Positions 9,188-16,217 of a stretch of DNA of 64,000 nt are shown here, in pieces; positions within the stretch are counted from its first letter, which is position 1, and the number at the start of each line of letters is the position of its first letter. The position numbers were made by a program, and so were the translations under genes. The notes under the pieces were generated by a model. It was not told the origin of the DNA and did no database searches. It was given only the letters and a program-made list of their open reading frames with translations. Source of the stretch: Granulicatella sp041433555 (GTDB lineage: Bacteria; Bacillota; Bacilli; Lactobacillales; Aerococcaceae); the NCBI RefSeq assembly GCF_041433555.1, contig NZ_JAPWBR010000010.1, positions 3,908-67,907 on the forward strand. The letters run 5' to 3'.

Positions 9188-10819
9188 ATGTATATGACGA
9201 TGATTCTCGGTGCAATTGCTGGTCTAAGTTTATTCTTATACGGGATGCAATTGATGGGCGACGGATTACAAAAAGTAGCCGGAGAAGGCTTGAAAGGGAT
9301 TATTCGTAAATTAACGAAAAATCGATTCATGTCAGTACTTGTTGGGATGTTTGTAACAACAATCATTCAAAGTTCATCAGCAACGACAGTAATGGTTGTT
9401 GGTTTCGTAAACGCTGGGCTAATGACATTAGCGCAAGCAGTAGGTGTTGTCTTTGGAGCAAACGTCGGAACGACGATTACAGGGCAAATGGTTTCCTTTA
9501 ACTTGTCACAATGGGCACCTATCGTCATCGCTTCTGGTTTAGTAGCGAACATGCTTACTAAAAATCCAAAAGTTAAAGAAGCTAGTGAAATCTTTATTGG
9601 TTTTGGTATTTTATTTATTGGTATGAGCTCATTGAGTTCTGCTTTACAACCGTTAAAAGAATTGCCTGAATTTACTAACTGGATTCTTCAATACGGTAGC
9701 AATCCATTTATTGGTGTCGGAATCGGTCTTTTAATGACCCTTGTCTTACAAAGTTCTTCAGCAACCATTGGGGTATTAATCGCTCTTGCTAGTCAAGGTG
9801 TGCTTCCTATTACTACAGCGGTGTTTATCATCTTCGGTGATAACATCGGAACATGTACAACTGCTTTAATTAGTAGTTTAGGTACTTCTCGTCGTGGAAA
9901 ACAAGTTGCTTTATTCCACTTAATGATTAATGTTATCGGTACAGTTTACTTTATGCTTTTCCTTCGCGGTATTCTTGTGAATGTTGTTGAATCTATTGAT
10001 CCTGGTAATGTTGCTCGTCAGATTGCCAATGCACATACGATTTTCAATATCGTTAACGTAATTGTCCTATTCCCATTCACAAATCTTTTAGTGAAGTTGA
10101 TTCAAATGATTATTCCTGATGGAGAAGACGAGGAAGAAAGCATTACGCGTTATCTTGATAAACGTATCTTGGTAACTCCAACAATCGCGTTAGAAAACAC
10201 AATGTATGAATTCGCTGCGATGGCTCAAGAAACAAGTAGTGCTTTAGAAAATGCGATTGGAGCTGCTCGTACGCGTGATAAGAAACTTGTGAAGAAAGCT
10301 CTTGAAAACGAGAAAAATATCAATGCGTACGAAAAAGCAATTGTGAAGTATTTAGTTGAAATTTCTCAACAAAGTGTATCTGCAAAAGACCAACAAACAA
10401 TCGATGAATTGTTTAGTACAGCTAACGACATCGAGCGTATCGGGGATCACGCAGAAAACATTGCAGACTTCGCAAAATCAATTATCGAACGCGAAATCTT
10501 CCTAGACGAAGATACAGCTCACGAATTAGATGGCTTGTACGCACTTGTTCAAAAAGGATTCGCATTATCAATTGACGCCTTATCAACTGGTGATCAAGAT
10601 AAAGTTCAACAAGCGATCCAAATCGAACGTGATATTGATAAACTCAAGATTGAAGTTCGCGATAAATACATGAAACGTATGAACAAAGGAATTGCTTCTG
10701 CTGAATCAGGTATTTTCGTAATGGACTTATTAAGTAACCTAGAACGTGTCAGCGACCACTTCAGAAATATTTCTGAAACAGTAGAACGTTTGAAACGTGC
10801 GGTTATCGTAACTGAATAA
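9188..10819 (+). CDS. Na/Pi cotransporter family protein with PhoU-like tail
   Basis: This membrane protein of 543 residues belongs to the NptA/YjbB sodium-phosphate symporter family. The two inverted-repeat signatures are visible: TIIQSSSATTVMVVGFVNAG and LVLQSSSATIGVLIALASQG. After about 310 residues of membrane segments, a helical cytosolic tail (about 330-543) resembles PhoU, which would couple transport to phosphate status. AAGGAG at 9172-9177 lies ten bases before the ATG. A TACAAT at 9131-9136 could be its own -10 box. A terminator follows, so it is probably monocistronic or the end of the preceding operon. Confidence 0.9.
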   Translation: MYMTMILGAIAGLSLFLYGMQLMGDGLQKVAGEGLKGIIRKLTKNRFMSVLVGMFVTTIIQSSSATTVMVVGFVNAGLMTLAQAVGVVFGANVGTTITGQMVSFNLSQWAPIVIASGLVANMLTKNPKVKEASEIFIGFGILFIGMSSLSSALQPLKELPEFTNWILQYGSNPFIGVGIGLLMTLVLQSSSATIGVLIALASQGVLPITTAVFIIFGDNIGTCTTALISSLGTSRRGKQVALFHLMINVIGTVYFMLFLRGILVNVVESIDPGNVARQIANAHTIFNIVNVIVLFPFTNLLVKLIQMIIPDGEDEEESITRYLDKRILVTPTIALENTMYEFAAMAQETSSALENAIGAARTRDKKLVKKALENEKNINAYEKAIVKYLVEISQQSVSAKDQQTIDELFSTANDIERIGDHAENIADFAKSIIEREIFLDEDTAHELDGLYALVQKGFALSIDALSTGDQDKVQQAIQIERDIDKLKIEVRDKYMKRMNKGIASAESGIFVMDLLSNLERVSDHFRNISETVERLKRAVIVTE

Positions 10820-10827
10820 CACTCTCA

Positions 10828-10861
10828 ATCCGTAGGCAATTTTTGTCTACGGATTTTTTTT
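10828..10861 (+). terminator. Intrinsic terminator after the Na/Pi cotransporter gene
   Basis: ATCCGTAG (10828-10835) pairs with CTACGGAT (10847-10854) and is followed by a T run. Confidence 0.88.
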
Positions 10862-10873
10862 ATAAAAAGTAAG

Positions 10874-10910
10874 ATATACCGTATACGGTATATTCCTTAT
10901 ACGGTATAAT
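10874..10910 (+). promoter_or_regulatory. Paired palindromic operators overlapping a promoter
   Basis: A perfect 20-bp palindrome (ATATACCGTA/TACGGTATAT, 10874-10893) is followed by a second, odd-centred palindrome TTATAC-G-GTATAA (10897-10909). Both share the core TATACGGTATA. The second overlaps a TATAAT -10 box (10905-10910); no good -35 is seen. The layout fits autorepression by the helix-turn-helix protein encoded just downstream. Confidence 0.7.
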
Positions 10911-10929
10911 GTGTTTAGGAGGGATGTTT

Positions 10930-11190
10930 ATGGGAGAAACATTTGAAATAAGTGAATCAAAATATGAGGATATTAAAGATCTTCCTTATGATAAATTGGT
11001 AAAAATATTAGCGGTACTAACCATCGTTGAAGAAGAAGGTCTCACGCCAGCCGTCTGGGAAAAATGGGGAGCAGGAAAGAATAAACGGGAGTATTTACGC
11101 TTTGAGGTTTCAAGAGACTATAAGGAGGGTGTACCAAATGGGACGATACCAGAAGAAATTATACACTATGTTAAATACTACGTATCCTAA
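10930..11190 (+). CDS. Small protein of unknown family, possible toxin partner
   Basis: An 86-residue, charge-rich protein that I do not recognise with certainty. The ATG at 10930 has AGGAGGG six bases ahead. Upstream in-frame ATGs at 10909 and 10924 lie in the -10 box or directly on the RBS. The stretch EEEGLTPAVWEKWGAGKNKREYL faintly recalls the middle of HigB/RelE-type toxins, but the usual C-terminal HGFxKKT segment is missing. It overlaps the next gene by 53 bases in another frame. Gene order, overlap and operators suggest a toxin-antitoxin pair; a regulator-cofactor pair is an alternative. Confidence 0.55.
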   Translation: MGETFEISESKYEDIKDLPYDKLVKILAVLTIVEEEGLTPAVWEKWGAGKNKREYLRFEVSRDYKEGVPNGTIPEEIIHYVKYYVS

Positions 11191-11419
11191 TTTTGTATCT
11201 GATTTTAATAAAGAATATTCGAAGCAAAAGATTGCATTGCAGCTTGTAGAGTTACGCCTTGAAACCGGTCTTTCTCAAAGTCGCTATGCCGAAGAGAATC
11301 AGCTGTTACAAAATAAAATTTCTGCAATAGAAAAAGGGAAAACGAATCCACGCTTATCAACTATTATCGAAATGGCCGCGAAGAATGGATATAAGGTTGA
11401 ACTGAAATTTACAAAGTAA
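11138..11419 (+). CDS. Xre-family antitoxin-like HTH protein
   Basis: A 93-residue protein with a C-terminal helix-turn-helix: IALQLVELRLETGLSQSRYA, then NQLLQNKISAIEKGKTNPRLSTI. This is the HigA/Xre pattern. The ATG at 11138 follows AAGGAGGG at 11122-11129, which lies inside the preceding gene, so the two reading frames overlap. It probably binds the palindromes at 10874-10909 and represses its own operon. Frame continuity upstream to 11027 has no RBS and is not believed. Confidence 0.75.
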   Translation: MGRYQKKLYTMLNTTYPNFVSDFNKEYSKQKIALQLVELRLETGLSQSRYAEENQLLQNKISAIEKGKTNPRLSTIIEMAAKNGYKVELKFTK

Positions 11420-11437
11420 GACACAGAATACTATTTG

Positions 11438-11467
11438 AGCTAGTCTACAGCAGACTAGCTTATTTTG
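11438..11467 (+). terminator. Terminator of the HTH two-gene module
   Basis: AGCTAGTCT (11438-11446), five-base loop, AGACTAGCT (11452-11460), then TATTTTG. Confidence 0.75.
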
Positions 11468-11487
11468 TGTAACAGTTAGTACAAAGG

Positions 11488-11516
11488 TTTAAAAAACAGC
11501 TAGAGTATGATAGAAT
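11488..11516 (+). promoter_or_regulatory. Probable promoter of the ABC-F gene
   Basis: TTTAAA (11488-11493), 17-bp spacer, TAGAAT (11511-11516). Confidence 0.4.
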
Positions 11517-11546
11517 GAATCGAATTCAAAAACAAAGGAGAACGAA

Positions 11547-13172
11547 ATGCTAAAAGTACAAAACGTAAGTCTATTATTTTCAGACCGTAAATTGTTTGAC
11601 GATGTTAACATCACTTTTACACCAGGAAACTGTTATGGGGTTATTGGTGCGAATGGTGCCGGAAAATCAACTTTCCTAAAAATCTTGTCTGGGGAATTAC
11701 AACCAACAACTGGTGAAGTTATCCTAGATCCACATGAACGTTTAACAGTCTTAAAACAAGACCACTTCGCCTTCGAAGATGAACGTGTTATTGATACAGT
11801 TATCATGGGTCATAAACATTTATATGACATCATGAAAGAAAAAGACGCTATCTACATGAAAGAAGATTTCTCTGATGAAGATGGTATCCGTGCTGCTGAA
11901 CTTGAAGGGGAGTTTGCTGAATTAAACGGTTGGGAAGCTGAAAGTGATGCTTCACAATTATTACAAGGGTTAGGAATCACTGAAGACCAACACTACAAAC
12001 TAATGAGCGAATTAGTCGAAGCAGACAAGGTTAAAGTGTTACTTGCACAAGCATTATTCGGTAAACCAGACGTTCTTTTATTAGACGAACCTACAAACGG
12101 TTTGGATGCAAAGTCAATCGCATGGTTGGAAGAGTTCTTAATCAACTTTGATAACACAGTAATCGTTGTATCCCATGACCGTCACTTCTTAAACAAAGTA
12201 TGTACGCATATGGCGGACGTTGACTTCGGTAAGATTAAATTATTCGTTGGTAACTATGATTTCTGGTTACATTCAAGCCAATTAGCTGCAAAATTATTAG
12301 CTGACCAAAACGCGAAGAAAGAAGAGAAAATCAAAGAGTTACAAGAGTTTATCGCTCGTTTCTCTGCGAACGCTTCTAAATCAAAACAAGCGACTTCTCG
12401 TAAGAAAATGTTGGATAAAATTACATTGGACGATATTCAACCTTCAAGCCGTAAATATCCATTCGTTGGTTTCTCACCAGCGCGTGAAATCGGGAATGAC
12501 TTATTATTAGTCGAAGGCTTATCAAAAATAATTGATGGTGAAGTGATTTTCGAAAACGTAAGCTTCCAATTATCAAAAGACGATAAAGTAGCGTTCTTAA
12601 GCCGTTCAGATATTGCAATTACAACATTATTCAAGATCTTAACAGGCGAAATGGAAGCAGACAGCGGTACATTCAAATGGGGTGTCACAACTAGTCAAGC
12701 GTACTTACCAAAAGATATGACAGACGAATTCTCAAATGAGAACTTAAATATTTTAGAATGGTTACGTCAATACGCACCAGTAGAAGAACAAGATAACACA
12801 TTCTTACGTAGCTTCTTAGGTCGTATGTTATTCTCTGGAGACGATGTTATGAAACAAGTAACTGTTCTTTCAGGGGGAGAAAAAGTGCGTTGTATGTTAT
12901 CTAAATTAATGCTTTCTAAAGCAAACGTATTAATCTTAGACGATCCAACAAACCACTTAGACTTAGAATCAATCACTGCATTGAATGATGGCTTAATCGC
13001 CTTCAAAGGTTCATTACTATTCTCAAGTCATGACCACGAGTTTATTCAAACAACTGCGAACCGCATTATCGAAATCGGACCAAAAGGCATTGTGGACCGT
13101 CTTGGCTCTACTTATGATGAGTTCCTTGAAGATGAGGCTGTTCAAGCACGTGTAGATGCGTTATATAATTAA
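11547..13172 (+). CDS. ABC-F family ATPase, YkpA/YbiT-like
   Basis: A soluble protein with two ABC ATPase domains and no membrane part, so a ribosome-associated ABC-F factor rather than a transporter. The first domain has Walker A GANGAGKST (34-42) and LLLDEPTNGLD, but its signature is degenerate (MSELVEADKVKVL instead of LSGGE). The second domain has a normal signature, VLSGGEKVR. Its P-loop is replaced by FLSRSDIAITT, and its Walker B reads LILDDPTNHLD, with Asp where the catalytic Glu normally stands. From memory, YkpA/YbiT members share the degenerate P-loop and first signature. RBS AAAGGAGA; own terminator follows. Confidence 0.88.
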   Translation: MLKVQNVSLLFSDRKLFDDVNITFTPGNCYGVIGANGAGKSTFLKILSGELQPTTGEVILDPHERLTVLKQDHFAFEDERVIDTVIMGHKHLYDIMKEKDAIYMKEDFSDEDGIRAAELEGEFAELNGWEAESDASQLLQGLGITEDQHYKLMSELVEADKVKVLLAQALFGKPDVLLLDEPTNGLDAKSIAWLEEFLINFDNTVIVVSHDRHFLNKVCTHMADVDFGKIKLFVGNYDFWLHSSQLAAKLLADQNAKKEEKIKELQEFIARFSANASKSKQATSRKKMLDKITLDDIQPSSRKYPFVGFSPAREIGNDLLLVEGLSKIIDGEVIFENVSFQLSKDDKVAFLSRSDIAITTLFKILTGEMEADSGTFKWGVTTSQAYLPKDMTDEFSNENLNILEWLRQYAPVEEQDNTFLRSFLGRMLFSGDDVMKQVTVLSGGEKVRCMLSKLMLSKANVLILDDPTNHLDLESITALNDGLIAFKGSLLFSSHDHEFIQTTANRIIEIGPKGIVDRLGSTYDEFLEDEAVQARVDALYN

Positions 13173-13181
13173 TAAATTATT

Positions 13182-13214
13182 AGACCAGAAGGATTAAAGT
13201 CTTCTGGTCTTTTT
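13182..13214 (+). terminator. Terminator of the ABC-F gene
   Basis: AGACCAGAAG (13182-13191) pairs with CTTCTGGTCT (13201-13210), followed by TTTT. Confidence 0.88.
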
Positions 13215-13257
13215 GCTGTATTTAGTGTAGGATAAGGTTATTAGAGGAGGTATTCAT

Positions 13258-13743
13258 ATGACAAAAATTTATTTTGCAAGTCCATTATTCTCAGAAATGG
13301 AATTAGCCTTTAACAAAGTACTCGTAGAAAAAATTCGCAACCAGTTCCCAGGGGTAGAGGTGTACTTACCACAAGAACAAATGGCGATTAATGACAAGAG
13401 CTCGTATGCGGACTCAACAATGATTGCCCAATATGATACAGATGCCTTATTAGAATCAGACTTAATGATTGCTGTTTTAGATGGTGCAGTGATTGATGTC
13501 GGTGTTGCCAGTGAAATCGGGGTAGCGTATCACGCAGATATGCCAATTCTTGGATTATACACAGATAGCCGTCAACAAGGGGCAGATAATCCTCAAAAAT
13601 TAGAGGCATTACAAGAAGTAGCAGAGTCACAGTTTAGCTATGTAAACCTTTATACAGCAGGCCTTGTCAAACTTCGCGGGGAGATTGTTTCTAGCAGCGA
13701 TGAGCTCCTTGAAGCGCTAAAAGCCTATCTTAAGGAATCATAA
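13258..13743 (+). CDS. Nucleoside 2-deoxyribosyltransferase
   Basis: This enzyme exchanges bases between 2'-deoxynucleosides in purine/pyrimidine salvage. The 161-residue length fits the family. It opens with IYFASPLFS. The active-site region DLMIAVLDGAVIDVGVASEIGVA contains the substrate-binding Asp and the catalytic Glu of the SEIG motif. AGAGGAGG precedes the ATG at good spacing. deoD elsewhere in the window belongs to the same salvage theme. It is not in an operon with its neighbours. Confidence 0.88.
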   Translation: MTKIYFASPLFSEMELAFNKVLVEKIRNQFPGVEVYLPQEQMAINDKSSYADSTMIAQYDTDALLESDLMIAVLDGAVIDVGVASEIGVAYHADMPILGLYTDSRQQGADNPQKLEALQEVAESQFSYVNLYTAGLVKLRGEIVSSSDELLEALKAYLKES

Positions 13744-13746
13744 AAT

Positions 13747-13773
13747 TGTAAAGTTTTGTTACAGTTCTGTAAT
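13747..13773 (+). promoter_or_regulatory. WalR-type direct repeat upstream of the 3D-domain gene
   Basis: TGTTAC (13757-13762), five bases, TGTAAT (13768-13773) matches the WalR/YycF consensus TGTWAH-N5-TGTWAH exactly. A third half-site TGTAAA (13747-13752) stands one turn upstream with a four-base gap. The next gene encodes a secreted YocH-like wall protein, the classic WalR target type. Confidence 0.6.
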
Positions 13774-13848
13774 ATAACTGATACTTTCTCAATATGTTTC
13801 TCATGTAAAATGTGAGGTAAGTTGGAGAAAGTGTGGTGAAAATCACTT

Positions 13849-14934
13849 TTGAAAAAGATTAAACATATTGTTCTGACTTTAATGGCTTTTATCTTAGTGT
13901 CTGGACCGTTAGCACCTTCAGTATTTGCGGAGGAAGCGGATATTCAAAAACTAGAAGCACAATTAACTTCAGAATTACAAAAAGTGAATACGAAATATCA
14001 AGAAATTGAAAGTTTAAACCAACAAATCGATTCTCTCAATAAAGAGAAAGAAACGCTTGCTGAAAAGATTACGACACAAGAAACAAAAGTGGAAGAACGT
14101 AAACAAGTCGCATCTAAACGATTGCAACAAATTCAAGTTTCTGACTTTGTTTCTTATAGTATTTTACATTTACTAAATTCAGAAAGTCTTTCAGATTTCT
14201 TTAATCGATTATATGTGTTTCAACAATTATTCCAATCGGATGAAGAAGTGTTGAAGAGCTTATCCGAGCAAGTAGCTGAATTATCTCGCCTGAAAACAGC
14301 AGCAGAACAAGCGTCAACTGACGTAGTCGCTAAAAAAGAACAACTTACCGCTGAGAGTCAAGCGTTTGAAGGTTCAGTCAATGATTTGAAAAAATTAATT
14401 GCTGATAACAAAGAAGCTCTTGCAAAAGTTCAAGAACAAAAGAAAGAAACATCTGCAGTAGTGGCATCAGCTATTACAGCAGTTGCACAATTAACTACAG
14501 ATAAACCAGATGTAGCCTCATCTACGCAGCAAACACCAACGACACAAGCTGCGACAGCTGAACCAGCTACAACGGTTGCTCAAACACAAGCACCTGCAAC
14601 ACAAGAAACACCAACGACACAAGCAGCTGCAGCAAGCAACCAATCTGGTGGAAGAACATTAAACGTTCAAGCGACTGGATATTCTTATAACGAACCAGGA
14701 TTAAGCCCTTATACAGCGACTGGAATCGACTTACGTAAGAATCCAACAGTCATTGCAGTTGACCCAAGCGTGATTCCTTTAGGAAGCTTAGTTGAAGTTC
14801 CTGGATACGGAATTGCGATTGCTGGAGATACTGGTGGAGCAATTAAAGGAAATATCATTGACCTTCACTTCACAACAGTAGATCAAGCAAACCAATGGGG
14901 AAGACGAAATGTTACGATTCGAATTCTAAACTAA
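13849..14934 (+). CDS. Secreted coiled-coil and 3D-domain cell-wall protein (YocH-like)
   Basis: A 361-residue secreted protein starting at TTG 13849; the frame is closed by TGA 13837-13839 and no ATG is usable. A signal peptide spans residues 1-27, ending SVFAEE. A long PcsB-like coiled coil covers about 30-205, and a Thr/Gln/Ala-rich linker about 210-268 contains two copies of a TPTTQAA-type motif. The C-terminal 3D domain (270-361) has its three conserved aspartates at 305 (AVDPSVIPLGS), 327 (AGDTGG) and 338 (IIDLHF), as in MltA/YocH-type lytic transglycosylase folds. It probably remodels peptidoglycan; control by WalRK is inferred from the upstream site. Confidence 0.85.
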   Translation: MKKIKHIVLTLMAFILVSGPLAPSVFAEEADIQKLEAQLTSELQKVNTKYQEIESLNQQIDSLNKEKETLAEKITTQETKVEERKQVASKRLQQIQVSDFVSYSILHLLNSESLSDFFNRLYVFQQLFQSDEEVLKSLSEQVAELSRLKTAAEQASTDVVAKKEQLTAESQAFEGSVNDLKKLIADNKEALAKVQEQKKETSAVVASAITAVAQLTTDKPDVASSTQQTPTTQAATAEPATTVAQTQAPATQETPTTQAAAASNQSGGRTLNVQATGYSYNEPGLSPYTATGIDLRKNPTVIAVDPSVIPLGSLVEVPGYGIAIAGDTGGAIKGNIIDLHFTTVDQANQWGRRNVTIRILN

Positions 14935-14942
14935 ACGAAAAG

Positions 14943-14968
14943 CACTCTCAAATAGAGAGTGTTTTTTT
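14943..14968 (+). terminator. Terminator of the 3D-domain gene
   Basis: CACTCTC (14943-14949), loop, GAGAGTG (14955-14961), followed by seven T. Confidence 0.88.
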
Positions 14969-14996
14969 GTTGGGTATGTTTTCAATAGAGGTTTTG

Positions 14997-15005
14997 TGAT
15001 AAAAT
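14997..15005 (+). promoter_or_regulatory. Extended -10 promoter of the Cof-type phosphatase gene
   Basis: TGATAAAAT: a TAAAAT hexamer (15000-15005) with the upstream TGN extension. No strong -35 is seen. Confidence 0.35.
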
Positions 15006-15036
15006 ATTTTTGTATTAATAATAAGGAGTAGTTGTA

Positions 15037-15846
15037 ATGATTAAATTAATTGCTATCGACATGGATGGCACACTATTAAACAGAAAAAAAGAATTATTAG
15101 ATGAGACGAAACAATATTTCAAGAACTTTCATAACAAAAACACTGAAACTTTATTAGTGCTTTGTACAGGTCGTCCTGAAAGTGGAATTCGTCCATATTT
15201 AAAAGACTTAGGATATTTAGAAGAAAACCACTATATTATTAGTCAAAATGGCGCCAACATTTACGAGAGTCAAACAGGTAAACGTGTGATGGATGCGTTC
15301 GTTGATTCTGGTGCGATTCAAAAATGGATTGAATTAGGAAAGAGACATGGAATCAGCGTGATGGGTGCTGGTGTTGATTACTATTATTGTTTTGATCAAG
15401 ATCCAACTGAATGGATGGAGTTTGATGTAAAACTTGTGAGTGGCAAGTTGAAAAGAATTCCAACCAAAGAGTCTTTAAACACTGATTTCTATAAAATCCT
15501 ACTAATGGGAGATGAAGAACAACTCAATGAGTTTGAAACATTTATTCCCCAGGAGTGGAGAGACGAATTTTATGTGGTTCGTAGCCAAAAATATTTAGTT
15601 GAAGTACTAACAAAAGGTGTAAATAAAGCTTTTGGATTAGAAAAATTAGCCCAAAAACTAAATATCGAGCCGAGTGAAATCGCGGCTATTGGGGATGCTG
15701 CTAATGACATCGAGATGTTAGAATACGCAGGACTTGCCATTGCGATGGGGAATTCAAGCGAAGAGGTAAAAGCTATCGCGGACATCGTCACAGATACTAA
15801 TGAAAATAATGGCGTTATTAAAGCGATTGACAAGTTAATTCAGTAA
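15037..15846 (+). CDS. Cof-type HAD hydrolase
   Basis: A 269-residue phosphatase of the Cof/YidA subfamily. The nucleophile motif is IAIDMDGTLL (Asp8, Asp10). A C2 cap domain fills the middle. The late motif GDAANDIEMLEYAGLAIAMGN is the strong Cof hallmark (Mg-binding aspartates). It probably acts on sugar phosphates or flavin/nucleotide-type substrates; the exact one is unreadable. It has an AAGGAG RBS, its own promoter and its own terminator. Confidence 0.9.
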   Translation: MIKLIAIDMDGTLLNRKKELLDETKQYFKNFHNKNTETLLVLCTGRPESGIRPYLKDLGYLEENHYIISQNGANIYESQTGKRVMDAFVDSGAIQKWIELGKRHGISVMGAGVDYYYCFDQDPTEWMEFDVKLVSGKLKRIPTKESLNTDFYKILLMGDEEQLNEFETFIPQEWRDEFYVVRSQKYLVEVLTKGVNKAFGLEKLAQKLNIEPSEIAAIGDAANDIEMLEYAGLAIAMGNSSEEVKAIADIVTDTNENNGVIKAIDKLIQ

Positions 15847-15855
15847 GAGTACAAG

Positions 15856-15900
15856 AAGCAAAATGTAACTTATATGTTACATTTTGCTTTCTCTCTTTTT
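15856..15900 (+). terminator. Terminator of the Cof-type phosphatase gene
   Basis: A 14-bp stem: AAGCAAAATGTAAC (15856-15869) with its exact complement at 15876-15889, then a pyrimidine tract ending in TTTTT. Confidence 0.85.
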
Positions 15901-15935
15901 AGTAGATTTAGACAGGATAGAATAATGAGGTTTTC

Positions 15936-15964
15936 TTGACAAATACGCATTCCTCTAGTATTCT
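15936..15964 (+). promoter_or_regulatory. Promoter of the hisS-aspS operon
   Basis: TTGACA (15936-15941), 17-bp spacer, TATTCT (15959-15964). The T-box leader begins a few bases downstream. Confidence 0.8.
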
Positions 15965-15970
15965 TTATAG

Positions 15971-16189
15971 CAACAATATAAATCCTTAGACAGAGACATA
16001 AAACGTACACTAAAGAGATAGAAGCCGTGGCTGAAAGCTTCTAACCGTACAAGGAAAGACACTCTTGAGGAGAATAATGCAAAGTTATTCCGGTAATTCC
16101 GTTATCATTAAGAGGGAAAGAGCTCTTTCCGAACTAAGGTGGTACCACGAAATTTTCGTCCTGACTTCTATTGAAGTTGGGATTTTTTT
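15971..16189 (+). promoter_or_regulatory. T-box riboswitch leader of hisS-aspS
   Basis: A roughly 220-nt leader with the parts of a tRNA-sensing T-box: an AGAGA motif near 15993, an apical GGCTGAAAG segment, and a specifier region at 16058-16062. A self-complementary helix GGAAAG/CTTTCC lies at 16115-16130. The T-box sequence AAGGTGGTACCACG (16136-16149) is followed by a terminator hairpin. Uncharged tRNA would stabilise the antiterminator and allow synthetase expression. The specifier bases GACAC contain GAC (Asp) and, shifted by two, CAC (His). GAC followed by purine A is the more canonical placement. Both synthetases lie downstream. Confidence 0.88.
16159..16189 (+). terminator. T-box regulated attenuator of hisS-aspS
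   Basis: TCCTGACTTC (16159-16168) pairs with GAAGTTGGGA (16173-16182), then seven T. It competes with the T-box antiterminator. Confidence 0.85.
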
Positions 16190-16217
16190 ATTTTTATTAA
16201 AAGAAAGGATGATTCAT

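Noticed and set aside
11027..11137. Longer start for the HTH gene of the two-gene module
   Set aside because: No RBS, and the added residues are translated from inside the preceding gene.
15856..15889. Long stem-loop after the Cof-type phosphatase gene as a small RNA or repeat element
   Set aside because: Position and following pyrimidine tract fit an ordinary terminator.
16065..16217. N-terminal extension of hisS upstream of 16218
   Set aside because: The stretch is the T-box antiterminator and terminator; the canonical HisRS N-terminus and RBS are at 16218.
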